NCBI GenBank assembly: GCA_041395945.1
Contig: JAWKZN010000002.1
Coordinates: 806,001 to 870,000 of the forward strand
DNA: 64,000 nt
Origin: Pseudomonadales bacterium
Lineage (GTDB): Bacteria > Pseudomonadota > Gammaproteobacteria > Pseudomonadales > Azotimanducaceae
Direction: 5' to 3'
In this document: piece by piece, positions 32,688-41,464 of the stretch
How positions within the stretch are numbered: the first letter of the stretch is position 1
Layout of the letters: the number at the start of each line of letters is the position of its first letter
The notes under the pieces: generated by a model
What the model was told of the DNA's origin: nothing
Seen by the model: only the letters and a program-made list of their open reading frames with translations
The model's database searches: none
Translations under genes and position numbers: made by a program

Positions 32688-35312
32688 ATGAAGGCGCGGC
32701 GTATCCCCGAGGTCATCCAGTCATCCGCCATGGACTGCGGTCCTGCCGCCCTGGCAGCGGTTCTGAAGGGTTTCGGGCGTCCCGTCAGCTATCCCCGACT
32801 GCGCGAGACCTGCCAGACAGACGTGGATGGCACGTCAATCGACCTGCTCGAAGCACTTGCGATGCGCTTCGGACTGGCCGCGGAACAGATCATGCTGCCG
32901 ACCGACTGTCTGTTTCTGAAAGCATCGCCCAGCCTGCCCTGTATCGCCGTGATCGTCCTGCCGAACGGCCTCACACATTTTGTCGTGGTGTGGCGGGAGT
33001 GGCTCGGCTTCGTGCAGATCATGGACCCTGCCCGCGGGCGATCCTGGATGCGCAAGGATCGCTTCATCACAACGCTCTATCAGCATCAGATACAGGTTCC
33101 CGCCGAAGACTGGCAAGAATACGCCCGCTCTTCAGAATTTCTCGCAGCACTCAATGAAAGACTGCAACTGATCGGCTTCTCCGCCGCCGAGGCAGCGAAA
33201 CTGGTCGAGCAGCAGGTGACACTCCCCGGCTGGCGTGGACTTGCGGATCTCGATGCCGCCCTGCGCATGAGCGGCGATCTGCGGGCGCGGGGTGCTGGCG
33301 TGTCCACAGGTGACATTCACGCACTCGTGACCACGCTGCTCGAGACGCCGGAGCTGATTCCCGGTGAACTTCGACAGGTCCGGGAGGCGTCCGGTGCACC
33401 GGACGATCTGCTTCTCAAAGGTGCGGTGCTGGTGCGATTTGCCGATGCAGAGTACCCGCCGCCTGAAGATCCAGTGGTCGCACAGGTGGCGACAGCCCCG
33501 GAGCAGACCATTCTCCGTCGCCTCTTCGGCCTGTGTCGAACTCTCGATGGCGACCGGCTGATCCCGTTCCTGTCCGCGAGCGCGGCGCTGATCGGACTGA
33601 TCACCTTCATCGAAGCGCTCGTGTTCCGCTATCTGATCGGCGCGCAGCTGCCCTCTGAACTGCCGAGCCTCGGACTCATCGCACTGGTCGTAATCCTGCC
33701 GCTGCTGGCAGCCGTGGCACTCGAAGCCGGTGGCGAGAGTCTCTCACAAGACCTCGGACGACGCCTGGATCTGCATCTGCGGACCCGCCTGCTGCGCAAA
33801 CTGCCGCGGATGTCGGACGGATACTTCGCAAGCCGACTCGTCTCGGATCTGGCGGAACGCGGACACGCAGTGGGCCAGATCCGTGCGATTCCGGAACTCA
33901 TTCGACGCGCACTGATCCTGATGATCCGTCTGACACTGGTACTGCTCGGCCTCGCCTGGCTGGCGACGCCGCAACTGGGGCTGATCGCACTTGCCGCTCT
34001 GCTGGCGCTTATCGCACCGATCGTCATTTTTCCGGTTCTGGCAGAACGCGATCTCCGCGCCCGCACCCATCTCGGTGCCCTGGCTCGTTTTCATCTCGAC
34101 AGCCTGCGCGGTTCAGAAGCCATCTGGGCACACGGTGCTTCGCGCTCTATCGAACTCGAACAGGAGAGCCTGCTGCTGAAGTGGGCCCAGGCAGTCGGCG
34201 AATTTCAGCGTCCCGTGCTTCTGTTTGATGTCGTGCAGACACTGGCGCTGGTTCTCATCGGCATAGCGCTGGTGATTCCGGCACTGTCTTCCGAGCTGCC
34301 CGAGGGCACCGTGCTGCTGCTGGCCTACTGGTCACTGTTTCTTCCCGTGCTCAGCCGCCAGTTGACCGATGTGCTGAAGCAGTTGCCGGGACTTGCGAGT
34401 GTCGCTCAGCGGGTGCTCGAACTGACCGATGCACCGGAGGAACCCGTGGCGGACGACGCGCCATCATCCACAGGGTCTGTCGCACCGGCGTCTGTCAGCT
34501 CATCCGGCGTCAGTATCGAGTATGCCGGCCTGACGATCAGACGCGGCGAGCAGTGCCTGCTGGAAGACCTCCGGCTGCATATAGCCGCGGGGGAACGCGT
34601 CGCCGTCGTGGGTCCATCAGGCTCGGGCAAGAGCACGTTCCTCAGCACGCTGCTCGGCTGGCACAGCCTCGATGCACGCGACCCCGCACTGACTCTGGAC
34701 GGGCAACCCGCCACAGCGACAGCGCTCGCCACTCTGCGGGAGTCCACGGTGGTCATCGATCCTGATCTCTACCTCTGGAACCGTACACTCTTCGACAACG
34801 TCTGCTACGGTCTCGATGACCCCGGCGCGTCCGCTCTCGAACAGGCCATCAGCGGCTCAGAAGTCATCGACGACCTGGAGAAGATGCCCGACGGCCTGGC
34901 GACCATCGCCGGTGAGAACGGCAGCAGACTCTCTGGTGGAGAGGGACAGCGCCTGCGCATCGCGCGCGGACTCGTGCACGACGCCCCTCGACTGGTTCTC
35001 ATGGACGAGCCCTTCATCGGCATGGACTCGATGCAGCGTGTGCGGATGAAAAAGAGAATCCTCGATCGCTGGCCATCGAGCACCATGATCTTCGTGAGCC
35101 ACAACATCCGCGAGACACTCGAGTTCGATCGGGTACTGGTCTTCGGCGCGGGCAGGATTCTGGAAGACGGCAACCCTCGCGTGCTTGGCGAAGACGCGGA
35201 TTCAGTTTTCGCGAATATACTTGCCAGCGAGCAGCGCCTGCACCATCACCTGACAACGAGCGAAACCTGGACCCGGCGCAGATTCGAAAACGGGAAACTC
35301 CTTACGCTATGA
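32688..35312 (+). CDS. Peptidase C39-containing ABC transporter (PCAT / NHLM-type peptidase-exporter)
   Basis: 874 residues. The N-terminal C39 protease is complete: Gln11, Cys17 (SSAMDCGPAALAAVL), His97 (LTHFVVVW) and Asp113 (IMDPARG). Residues about 140-280 are an extra linker region. A transmembrane domain with about six helices covers 285-560. The ATPase has Walker A GPSGSGKST (about 642), signature LSGGEGQRLRIARG (about 748), Walker B LVLMDEP and the switch His in FVSHNIRE. Such proteins cut leader peptides, usually after Gly-Gly, and export the mature peptide. It is followed by a second ABC subunit overlapping by ATGA, the same pairing as in NHLM-type bacteriocin exporters. No Gly-Gly precursor was found nearby. 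Confidence 0.92.
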   Translation: MKARRIPEVIQSSAMDCGPAALAAVLKGFGRPVSYPRLRETCQTDVDGTSIDLLEALAMRFGLAAEQIMLPTDCLFLKASPSLPCIAVIVLPNGLTHFVVVWREWLGFVQIMDPARGRSWMRKDRFITTLYQHQIQVPAEDWQEYARSSEFLAALNERLQLIGFSAAEAAKLVEQQVTLPGWRGLADLDAALRMSGDLRARGAGVSTGDIHALVTTLLETPELIPGELRQVREASGAPDDLLLKGAVLVRFADAEYPPPEDPVVAQVATAPEQTILRRLFGLCRTLDGDRLIPFLSASAALIGLITFIEALVFRYLIGAQLPSELPSLGLIALVVILPLLAAVALEAGGESLSQDLGRRLDLHLRTRLLRKLPRMSDGYFASRLVSDLAERGHAVGQIRAIPELIRRALILMIRLTLVLLGLAWLATPQLGLIALAALLALIAPIVIFPVLAERDLRARTHLGALARFHLDSLRGSEAIWAHGASRSIELEQESLLLKWAQAVGEFQRPVLLFDVVQTLALVLIGIALVIPALSSELPEGTVLLLAYWSLFLPVLSRQLTDVLKQLPGLASVAQRVLELTDAPEEPVADDAPSSTGSVAPASVSSSGVSIEYAGLTIRRGEQCLLEDLRLHIAAGERVAVVGPSGSGKSTFLSTLLGWHSLDARDPALTLDGQPATATALATLRESTVVIDPDLYLWNRTLFDNVCYGLDDPGASALEQAISGSEVIDDLEKMPDGLATIAGENGSRLSGGEGQRLRIARGLVHDAPRLVLMDEPFIGMDSMQRVRMKKRILDRWPSSTMIFVSHNIRETLEFDRVLVFGAGRILEDGNPRVLGEDADSVFANILASEQRLHHHLTTSETWTRRRFENGKLLTL

Positions 35313-37411
35313 GCGGGTCCGTTACCTCCCTGAGCTGGCCCGCGGATCGCATCTTCGACGGAGTTCGCCTCCTGGCGTCGAGGTTCACTGCCGGATTCAC
35401 CGGCTCCGTACCCGTCGGTCAGCAGGCAGGCCCTCTGCACAGCCCCGGTCACTCAACCTGCCTGACCACGGAGGTATCCAGAGCCTGCAGCTCCCTCGGG
35501 ATCACCCCCCTGCCTCTGTCCAGCGAACTGGACCATCTCACTGATTGCCTGTGCAGCGCGACACCATTGGTTGTGCCGGTGCAGAACGGTCAACGCGCCC
35601 TGCTGGTGCTCAGCGCCAGCCGCAGAAAGGCCCTTGTGCTGGCACCCGGTGGCCGCACCCGGCATCTCGATCTGCAGCGGATTCTCGACGCACTGCAGCC
35701 ACCGGTGGCAGCAGAGACCGCGCGATCGCTCGAGGGCCTGAAAGATCGGCTCAACGCGAAGACGGTCGACAAGCTGCTCGACCTGCACCATCGACAGCGC
35801 TCGATCAGCGTCGGTTGCAAAATACCGGTTGCCGCTGACACAGGACCTTTCACTAGCCGGCTCATACACGCACTGGCGGGACGTACTGCAGCACTGCTCG
35901 CCCTGCACCTCCTGTACTTCACACTGTGGATCACAAGCTGGATAGCACTCGTCAATACGCTGGCGGGCACGGGAGATACCCAGTCTCTCACCCTGCTCTG
36001 GGCCCTCGCCCTGCTGTCATCCATGCTCGCACTGCCGGTGGAATCCTGGCTGGTCCAGGACATCGCAACCCGTGCCGGGGTGATGGTCAAGAAGCGATTG
36101 CTCAGCCAGGCGCTGCGCATGGACAAAGCGGCCGTCCGGGAGACGGGTATCGGCGCGCTCATTGCCCGCACGCTGGAGGCCAACCAGCTTGATTCGCTGG
36201 CGAGCCGTGGTGGTGTCCGGGTACTGCTGTCCGTTTTCGACATGATTGTCATACTCGGACTGGTAACCGCCTACGCTGGCGTTCATCCCCTGCTGCTGCT
36301 GTTTGTCGCGGTACTTGTACTGGTCGTCTGGCAGAGCCGGGGGTGTTACCGATCCGAGCTGCGACTGCACAGCGCACACCAGGCCGTCACCGCACTGCAT
36401 ACGGAAGAGATGATCGGTCATCGCACCCGCAAGATCTTCGTCGGCCGGAACGCCTGGCACACCCAGGAAGCCGCACACCTTGCAGAGTATGAGCGCGCAT
36501 CCGCTGATGCGGACGCTCGCCTGCGACGCCTGAGCACCGCACCCAGGGTGTGGAGTGCTGCGGCTACAGCCGCGGTGCTGGCCCAGATCTATCTCCAGAA
36601 TACCGGCGGCTTCGACACGGTGGTGCTCGTCGGCTTTGTGATCATCGGCGCAGCCACGCTGGCCAACGTGACCATCGGCATCGGGCCGCTGCTGAAAGCG
36701 TTTGTGGCCGTTCACGAGCTGGGTTTGCGAAATGTCGATGACCGGCCCCACCCGGATGCTGCAGACACCGGTGTGGAACTCCAGCCTGATTCCCGAGCGG
36801 CCGCACTGCTGAAAGTTCAGGGGCTGCGCTTCCGCTATCCGTCCGCCGCGGAGGCGATCATCCGTGATGTGGATCTGACCCTCTCCGGTAACACCAAGAT
36901 GCTGTTGTCCGGGCAGTCGGGGAGCGGTAAGTCGACCATCGGGGCACTGCTTGCGGGCAGGCTGCAGGCCAGCGCAGGCACAATCCTCAGCCAGGGGGTG
37001 GACCGGCATGTAACAGGCCGAACGGGATGGCTGAAGCATGTCAGCTACATCCCCCAGGCCAACGACAATCATGTTCTGACCGACACCTTCGCCTTCAATC
37101 TGCTGCTCGGCAGGCCCTGGCCACCCAGCGCCGCCGATCTGCAGCAGGCGGAAGCGCTGGCAGTGGTCCTCGGGCTCGGTCCACTGATCGAGAAGATGCC
37201 CGCCGGTATGATGCAGATGGTCGGGGACGGCGGCTGGCGGCTGTCCCAGGGTGAGCGCAGCCGGTTATTCGTGGCACGCGGCATCCTGCAGAATCCCCAC
37301 GTGCTGATCTCGGACGAGCTGCTCTCCCCGCTGGATCCGGCGAGCTCTCTCGAAGTACTGACCGCCATCGAGCAGCTGCCCAATGCACTCATCCTGATCG
37401 CTCACTCATAA
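35309..37411 (+). CDS. Second ABC exporter subunit (NHLM ABC2-like), without protease activity
   Basis: 700 residues, start overlapping the peptidase-ABC stop (ATGA). The N-terminal region to about 190 has a stretch (PLVVPVQNGQRALLVLSAS) that looks like a degenerate peptidase-like or ligand domain lacking the catalytic set. A six-helix membrane domain follows (about 190-480). The ATPase has Walker A SGQSGSGKST (about 534), signature LSQGERSR (about 645), Walker B VLISDEL and a final switch His, after which the protein stops one residue later (LILIAHS), about 20 residues earlier than usual. It probably forms a heterodimer with the peptidase-ABC. Confidence 0.88.
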   Translation: MSGSVTSLSWPADRIFDGVRLLASRFTAGFTGSVPVGQQAGPLHSPGHSTCLTTEVSRACSSLGITPLPLSSELDHLTDCLCSATPLVVPVQNGQRALLVLSASRRKALVLAPGGRTRHLDLQRILDALQPPVAAETARSLEGLKDRLNAKTVDKLLDLHHRQRSISVGCKIPVAADTGPFTSRLIHALAGRTAALLALHLLYFTLWITSWIALVNTLAGTGDTQSLTLLWALALLSSMLALPVESWLVQDIATRAGVMVKKRLLSQALRMDKAAVRETGIGALIARTLEANQLDSLASRGGVRVLLSVFDMIVILGLVTAYAGVHPLLLLFVAVLVLVVWQSRGCYRSELRLHSAHQAVTALHTEEMIGHRTRKIFVGRNAWHTQEAAHLAEYERASADADARLRRLSTAPRVWSAAATAAVLAQIYLQNTGGFDTVVLVGFVIIGAATLANVTIGIGPLLKAFVAVHELGLRNVDDRPHPDAADTGVELQPDSRAAALLKVQGLRFRYPSAAEAIIRDVDLTLSGNTKMLLSGQSGSGKSTIGALLAGRLQASAGTILSQGVDRHVTGRTGWLKHVSYIPQANDNHVLTDTFAFNLLLGRPWPPSAADLQQAEALAVVLGLGPLIEKMPAGMMQMVGDGGWRLSQGERSRLFVARGILQNPHVLISDELLSPLDPASSLEVLTAIEQLPNALILIAHS

Positions 37412-37420
37412 GGAATACAG

Positions 37421-38242
37421 ATGCCGCACGCTCAGATCAATGGGGCCAGTCTCTGGTACGAAGTCCGGGGCACCGGTGCGCCGCTGCTGCTGCATCATGG
37501 CTACACCGCATCCCGTGTGAACTGGATGCCGGTCGCCGAACGACTGCAGTCCCGGCATCAGATCATCCTCATGGAGTGCCGCGGTACCGGTGCCAGCGAA
37601 CATACTGCGAACGGCTACAACATCGAGCAGTACACGGCGGATGTGGTCGGCATGATCGACCATCTGGGCATCGATCGGCTCAGCTTCGCCGGACACAGCA
37701 TGGGCGGCGGCATCGGTTATCAGCTCGCCCTCGACCACCCCGGGCGGCTGAGCAGTCTGATTCTCATGGCGCCGATCCCCGCGAGCGGCACCGGCCCGAT
37801 CACGCCGGAGATCCGCGCCCAGCGTCTTGATGAACGCCGCCGCAGGGACAGGAACGCCATTCTCGAGCGCTATCGCGCGATGCGATTCCGGGGGGATGTG
37901 GAGACCGACGCCTGGTTCGAAAGCCGCGCTGATCACATCCTCGGAGTGTCCGACGGTCACTTCGAACAGAGTGCGGAGTCGATGCAGTCTCTCTGTCTGG
38001 GCACACGCCTCGGCGAAATCACCACTCCGACACTCATGATCGCCGGTGCAGTGGACGGACTGCTGCTGGCGAATCTGCAGGACTTCACCATGCTGCCCAA
38101 CGCGACTCTCGAGGTGCTGTCACGGGCGGGTCACGAGATCGCCATCCACGAGCCGGACCGGGTAGCAGCCGCCATCGAGGCGTTTCTGCAATACGGGGTG
38201 ATACGCGCCGAGACACTGCAGGCGCGCCTGGCATCGCCCTGA
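37421..38242 (+). CDS. Alpha/beta hydrolase
   Basis: 273 residues. The oxyanion region is LLHHGYTASRVNW, the nucleophile elbow GHSMGGGIGYQL, the acid in GAVDGLLL and the catalytic His in AGHEIAIHEPD. It has no signal peptide, so it is cytoplasmic. It starts 9 bases after the second ABC gene and may be in the same transcript, but whether it acts on the exported peptide or is an unrelated esterase or hydrolase cannot be told. Typical family size. Confidence 0.9.
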   Translation: MPHAQINGASLWYEVRGTGAPLLLHHGYTASRVNWMPVAERLQSRHQIILMECRGTGASEHTANGYNIEQYTADVVGMIDHLGIDRLSFAGHSMGGGIGYQLALDHPGRLSSLILMAPIPASGTGPITPEIRAQRLDERRRRDRNAILERYRAMRFRGDVETDAWFESRADHILGVSDGHFEQSAESMQSLCLGTRLGEITTPTLMIAGAVDGLLLANLQDFTMLPNATLEVLSRAGHEIAIHEPDRVAAAIEAFLQYGVIRAETLQARLASP

Positions 38243-38259
38243 TCGCTACAAATCCGTTG

Positions 38260-38299
38260 CCTGGCTATTATTACCAAGGTAATATTGTTTATTGCCAGG
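38260..38299. promoter_or_regulatory. Nested inverted repeat, operator-like, before the DUF2239 gene
   Basis: Bases 38269-38284 read TATTACCAAGGTAATA, a perfect 7-2-7 palindrome. It is nested inside CCTGGC (38260-38265) and GCCAGG (38294-38299). The stretch is strikingly AT-rich compared with its surroundings, and the ATG of the next gene lies 38 bases beyond the inner palindrome. This is a plausible dimeric repressor site overlapping a promoter. Confidence 0.5.
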
Positions 38300-38321
38300 G
38301 TTTTTAAAACGGAGTCGATCC

Positions 38322-38942
38322 ATGAGTGCCCCCACCCATCTGCTTTTCGCAGGCCACGAACTGCTGGAAGCGGGAGATCTGCTGACTGTGGCGATGGCCT
38401 GCAGGGCCAACGCTTCGTCCGCGGACCTTCTGGTGTTCGAGATGGCGTCCGGCCGCCAGATCGATCTGGATGTGCGCGGCAGCCAGGCTGCCCTCGCCAG
38501 ACGCTATGGCAGCAAGGACAGCAGGAACGACCCGGCCACCCCCGCCACGCAGGAACCCGGGAGCCCGCAGGGAGATGGGCAACCGCGGGGACGCGGGCGA
38601 CCGAAACTGGGTGTGGTCGGGCGCGAGGTCACCCTGCTCCCGAGACACTGGGCCTGGCTGGACGAGCAGCGTGGCGGCGCTTCTGCCGCCCTGCGACGCC
38701 TGGTCGACGGCGCCCGCAGGGATCTCAGCGGCGCCGACCTGATCCGCAGTTCCCAGGATCGGACCAACCGTTTTCTCTCCGCCATCGCGGGCAATCTGCC
38801 GGGATTCGAGGAAGCCACCCGGGCACTGTTCAACAGCGATGCGTCACGCTTCAAGGCGGAGACCCGGAACTGGCCGCGGGATGTGCGACGCTATGCGCTG
38901 GAATTTGCGAAGGACGCGCTGCGCGGCGACGTGGCAGCATAA
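38322..38942 (+). CDS. DUF2239 family protein
   Basis: 206 residues from the ATG at 38322, preceded by CGGAG; the longer frame upstream runs through the palindrome. It opens with HLLFAGHELLEAGDLLTVA and has a Pro/Gly/Arg-rich linker (about 70-95) then GVVGREVTLLPRHWAWLDEQRGGASAALRRLV, in which the latter part resembles a DNA-binding or helical domain. The family function is unknown. The nested palindrome upstream suggests regulated or autoregulated expression. The 107 bases after it hold no gene. Confidence 0.82.
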   Translation: MSAPTHLLFAGHELLEAGDLLTVAMACRANASSADLLVFEMASGRQIDLDVRGSQAALARRYGSKDSRNDPATPATQEPGSPQGDGQPRGRGRPKLGVVGREVTLLPRHWAWLDEQRGGASAALRRLVDGARRDLSGADLIRSSQDRTNRFLSAIAGNLPGFEEATRALFNSDASRFKAETRNWPRDVRRYALEFAKDALRGDVAA

Positions 38943-39049
38943 GATTCCACCCACCGACGGATTCGCCGTCCTGCCCCTGGCGGGATCGGCGTCTCGTCCC
39001 GGCGGGACTGGAGTCCTGCCTGCGCCAGCCACTTGAAGGAGTCCTTCCC

Positions 39050-39517
39050 ATGCCATCGTTGCTTTCGAATTCACCACTTGCCTCACTCATCTTTGCCGTG
39101 TCGATGCTCAATCCGACTGCCGCGCCTGCAGAAGCCGTGCCGCCCGAGTATCTGCAATCGACGCAGACCCGGGCACTCGCACTGCCTTTTTCGGACGCGG
39201 TGCGCGCCAACGGCATGCTCTATCTTTCCGGTCAGATCGGGAACCTGCCCGGCACCACGGATCTCGCCCCGGGCGGCATCAAGGCGGAAGCACGACAGGC
39301 CCTGGACAACATCCGCAGCCTCCTCGATAACAACGGTTCGAGCATGGCGCAGATCATCAGGTGCACGGTCATGCTCGCGGACATTGCGGAATGGCCCGCC
39401 TTCAACAGCGTTTATGTCACTTATTTTCCGGATAACAAACCTGCCCGCAGTGCTTTCGCCACGTCGGGTCTCGCCTTCGGCGCCCGTGTGGAGATCGAGT
39501 GTCTGGCGGCAGACTGA
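39050..39517 (+). CDS. RidA/YjgF family protein with signal peptide
   Basis: 155 residues from the ATG at 39050, which has AAGGAG upstream. An N-terminal hydrophobic stretch (SLIFAVSMLNPTAAPAEA) looks like a Sec signal, placing it in the periplasm. The RidA core follows: FSDAVRANGMLYLSGQIG, EARQALDNIRSLL, CTVMLADIAEWPAFN and the C-terminal ARVEIECLA with the conserved Arg. Cytoplasmic RidA deaminates reactive enamines/imines; exported relatives are less understood. It lies upstream of an amidohydrolase lipoprotein, so both may act on an amine-derived compound outside the cytoplasm. Confidence 0.9.
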   Translation: MPSLLSNSPLASLIFAVSMLNPTAAPAEAVPPEYLQSTQTRALALPFSDAVRANGMLYLSGQIGNLPGTTDLAPGGIKAEARQALDNIRSLLDNNGSSMAQIIRCTVMLADIAEWPAFNSVYVTYFPDNKPARSAFATSGLAFGARVEIECLAAD

Positions 39518-39634
39518 TTCCGCATCTGACCTGCCTCGGCGGAGTCCCGAACTGGGCAGCACCTCTGGAGGGACGATTGCCATTGGTGCCTGCATTTGCG
39601 AGAGTCACCGGCTCCACTATCGCAGGGACCAGGA

Positions 39635-41452
39635 ATGAGCAGATCGAGCCGTACGAGCACGCAAGACAAGGACAGCCTCACCAATCATCCCGGGCACCGC
39701 CCGCTGAAGGTGCTCTGCGCGTTTTTCCTTGTCGCCGCGGTGAGTGCCTGCAGTCAGCCCGCTGAGGAATCCACACCCCAGGCGCAGCTGCCCGCCGTGG
39801 TTCCCGCCGATCTGGTCCTGCGCGGCGGCAAGGTGGCCACGGTGGATTCCGCCCTTGGCGAAACCCAGGCCATCGCGCTGCGCGGTCATGAGATCGCCGC
39901 TGTCGGTTCGGACGTCGAGATTGCCGCTTATATCGGCCCGGCCACGGAAGTTGTCGAGCTGCAGGGCCGGCTGGTCATTCCCGGATTCATCGAAGGTCAC
40001 GGTCACTTCATGAGTCTCGGCCGATCGAGACAGATCCTCGACCTGAACAATGTGCAGAACTGGGACGAAGTGGTGAACAAGGTCGCAGTCGCCGTCGATC
40101 AGGCGCAGCCCGGCGAATGGATCTTCGGCCGCGGCTGGCATCAGGACAAATGGGACAGCGTACCGGACGACGCGGTCGACGGTGTTCCCCGCAACGACAG
40201 CCTGAACGCCGTTGCGCCGGACAATCCGGTCCTGCTCGGTCACGCCAGCGGTCATGCCGCCTTCGCCAACGACGCCGCCCTGAAAGCGGCCGGTGTCGAC
40301 AACAGCACGGCGGATCCGGCCGGCGGCACCATCGTCCGCACCCCGGAAGGCAAGGCGACCGGACTGCTGCGCGAGACCGCTCAACGTCTGATCGACCCGG
40401 CCGTAAACGAATTCGAATCCCGGCGCAGCACCGAGGAAGTAGACCAGGTCATGCGCGAACGGGTGTTTCTGGCGGGCCAGGATGCTCTCGCCCACGGGGT
40501 CACTTCTTTCCACGACGCCGGCGCAGACTTCGAGACAATCGATTTCTTCAGGAAACTCGAAGCGGAAGGCACGCTGCCCATCCGTCTTTATGTCATGGTG
40601 CGGAGGGAAAGCAACGAAGCCCTGGACGAACTGCTGCCCCGCTACCGGATGGTTGCCGAGGGCAATGACTTCCTCACCGTGCGCTCCATCAAGCGCCAGA
40701 TCGACGGCGCGCTCGGTGCCCACGGCGCCTGGCTGCTCGAACCCTACACGGATCTGACCAGCACTCCGGGACTGGTACTGGAGCCCGTGGAAGACATAGA
40801 GCGCACGGCCGAGCTTGCGGTGAAGCACGGCTACCAGGTCAACACTCACGCGATCGGCGATCGCGCCAACCGGGAAACACTCGACATCTACCAGCGCGTA
40901 TTCGAACGCACCGGTGCAGACGGCAAAGCACTGCGCTGGAGAGTGGAGCACGCACAGCATATCGATCCCGCCGACGTGCCGAGGTTCGCGCAACTGGGTG
41001 TGATCGCAGCCATCCAGGGCGTGCACTGCACGTCGGACGGTCCCTGGGTCCCTTCCCGGCTGGGCGAACCCCGCACCCGGCTGACCTCCTACCCCTGGCG
41101 TGACCTGATCGACTCGGGTGCGATCGTTACCAACGGCACCGATGTACCCGTGGAACCGATCGACGCCATCGCCTCTTACTACGCCTCTGTTTCGCGGATG
41201 ACCAAAGAGGGTACGAAGTTCTATCCCGAGCAGGCCATGACCCGCCAGGAAGCGCTCGCCAGTTACACCCTCAACAACGCCATCGCTGCATTCGAAGAGG
41301 ACATCAAAGGCACCCTCACGCCCGGGAAACTGGCAGACGTCGTGGTGCTGTCCTCGGACATCCTCACCATCGCCGAGGAACAGATTCCGGACACCCAGGT
41401 GGATCTGACCATCGTCGGGGGCGTCGTGAAATTCCGCCGCCAGGGATCCTGA
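39635..41452 (+). CDS. YtcJ-like amidohydrolase family lipoprotein
   Basis: 605 residues from the ATG at 39635 with CAGGA close upstream. A lipobox with Cys39 (LVAAVSACSQP) marks it as a membrane-anchored lipoprotein. The metal site begins GFIEGHGHFMSLG, with later His in NTHAIGDRA and EHAQHIDP and the Asp in NGTDVPVEP, as in Amidohydro_3/YtcJ enzymes. It should hydrolyse an amide or imide outside the cytoplasmic membrane; the substrate is unknown. It is followed 12 bases later by the DUF748 frame. Confidence 0.9.
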   Translation: MSRSSRTSTQDKDSLTNHPGHRPLKVLCAFFLVAAVSACSQPAEESTPQAQLPAVVPADLVLRGGKVATVDSALGETQAIALRGHEIAAVGSDVEIAAYIGPATEVVELQGRLVIPGFIEGHGHFMSLGRSRQILDLNNVQNWDEVVNKVAVAVDQAQPGEWIFGRGWHQDKWDSVPDDAVDGVPRNDSLNAVAPDNPVLLGHASGHAAFANDAALKAAGVDNSTADPAGGTIVRTPEGKATGLLRETAQRLIDPAVNEFESRRSTEEVDQVMRERVFLAGQDALAHGVTSFHDAGADFETIDFFRKLEAEGTLPIRLYVMVRRESNEALDELLPRYRMVAEGNDFLTVRSIKRQIDGALGAHGAWLLEPYTDLTSTPGLVLEPVEDIERTAELAVKHGYQVNTHAIGDRANRETLDIYQRVFERTGADGKALRWRVEHAQHIDPADVPRFAQLGVIAAIQGVHCTSDGPWVPSRLGEPRTRLTSYPWRDLIDSGAIVTNGTDVPVEPIDAIASYYASVSRMTKEGTKFYPEQAMTRQEALASYTLNNAIAAFEEDIKGTLTPGKLADVVVLSSDILTIAEEQIPDTQVDLTIVGGVVKFRRQGS

Positions 41453-41464
41453 GCCGGGGAGACT

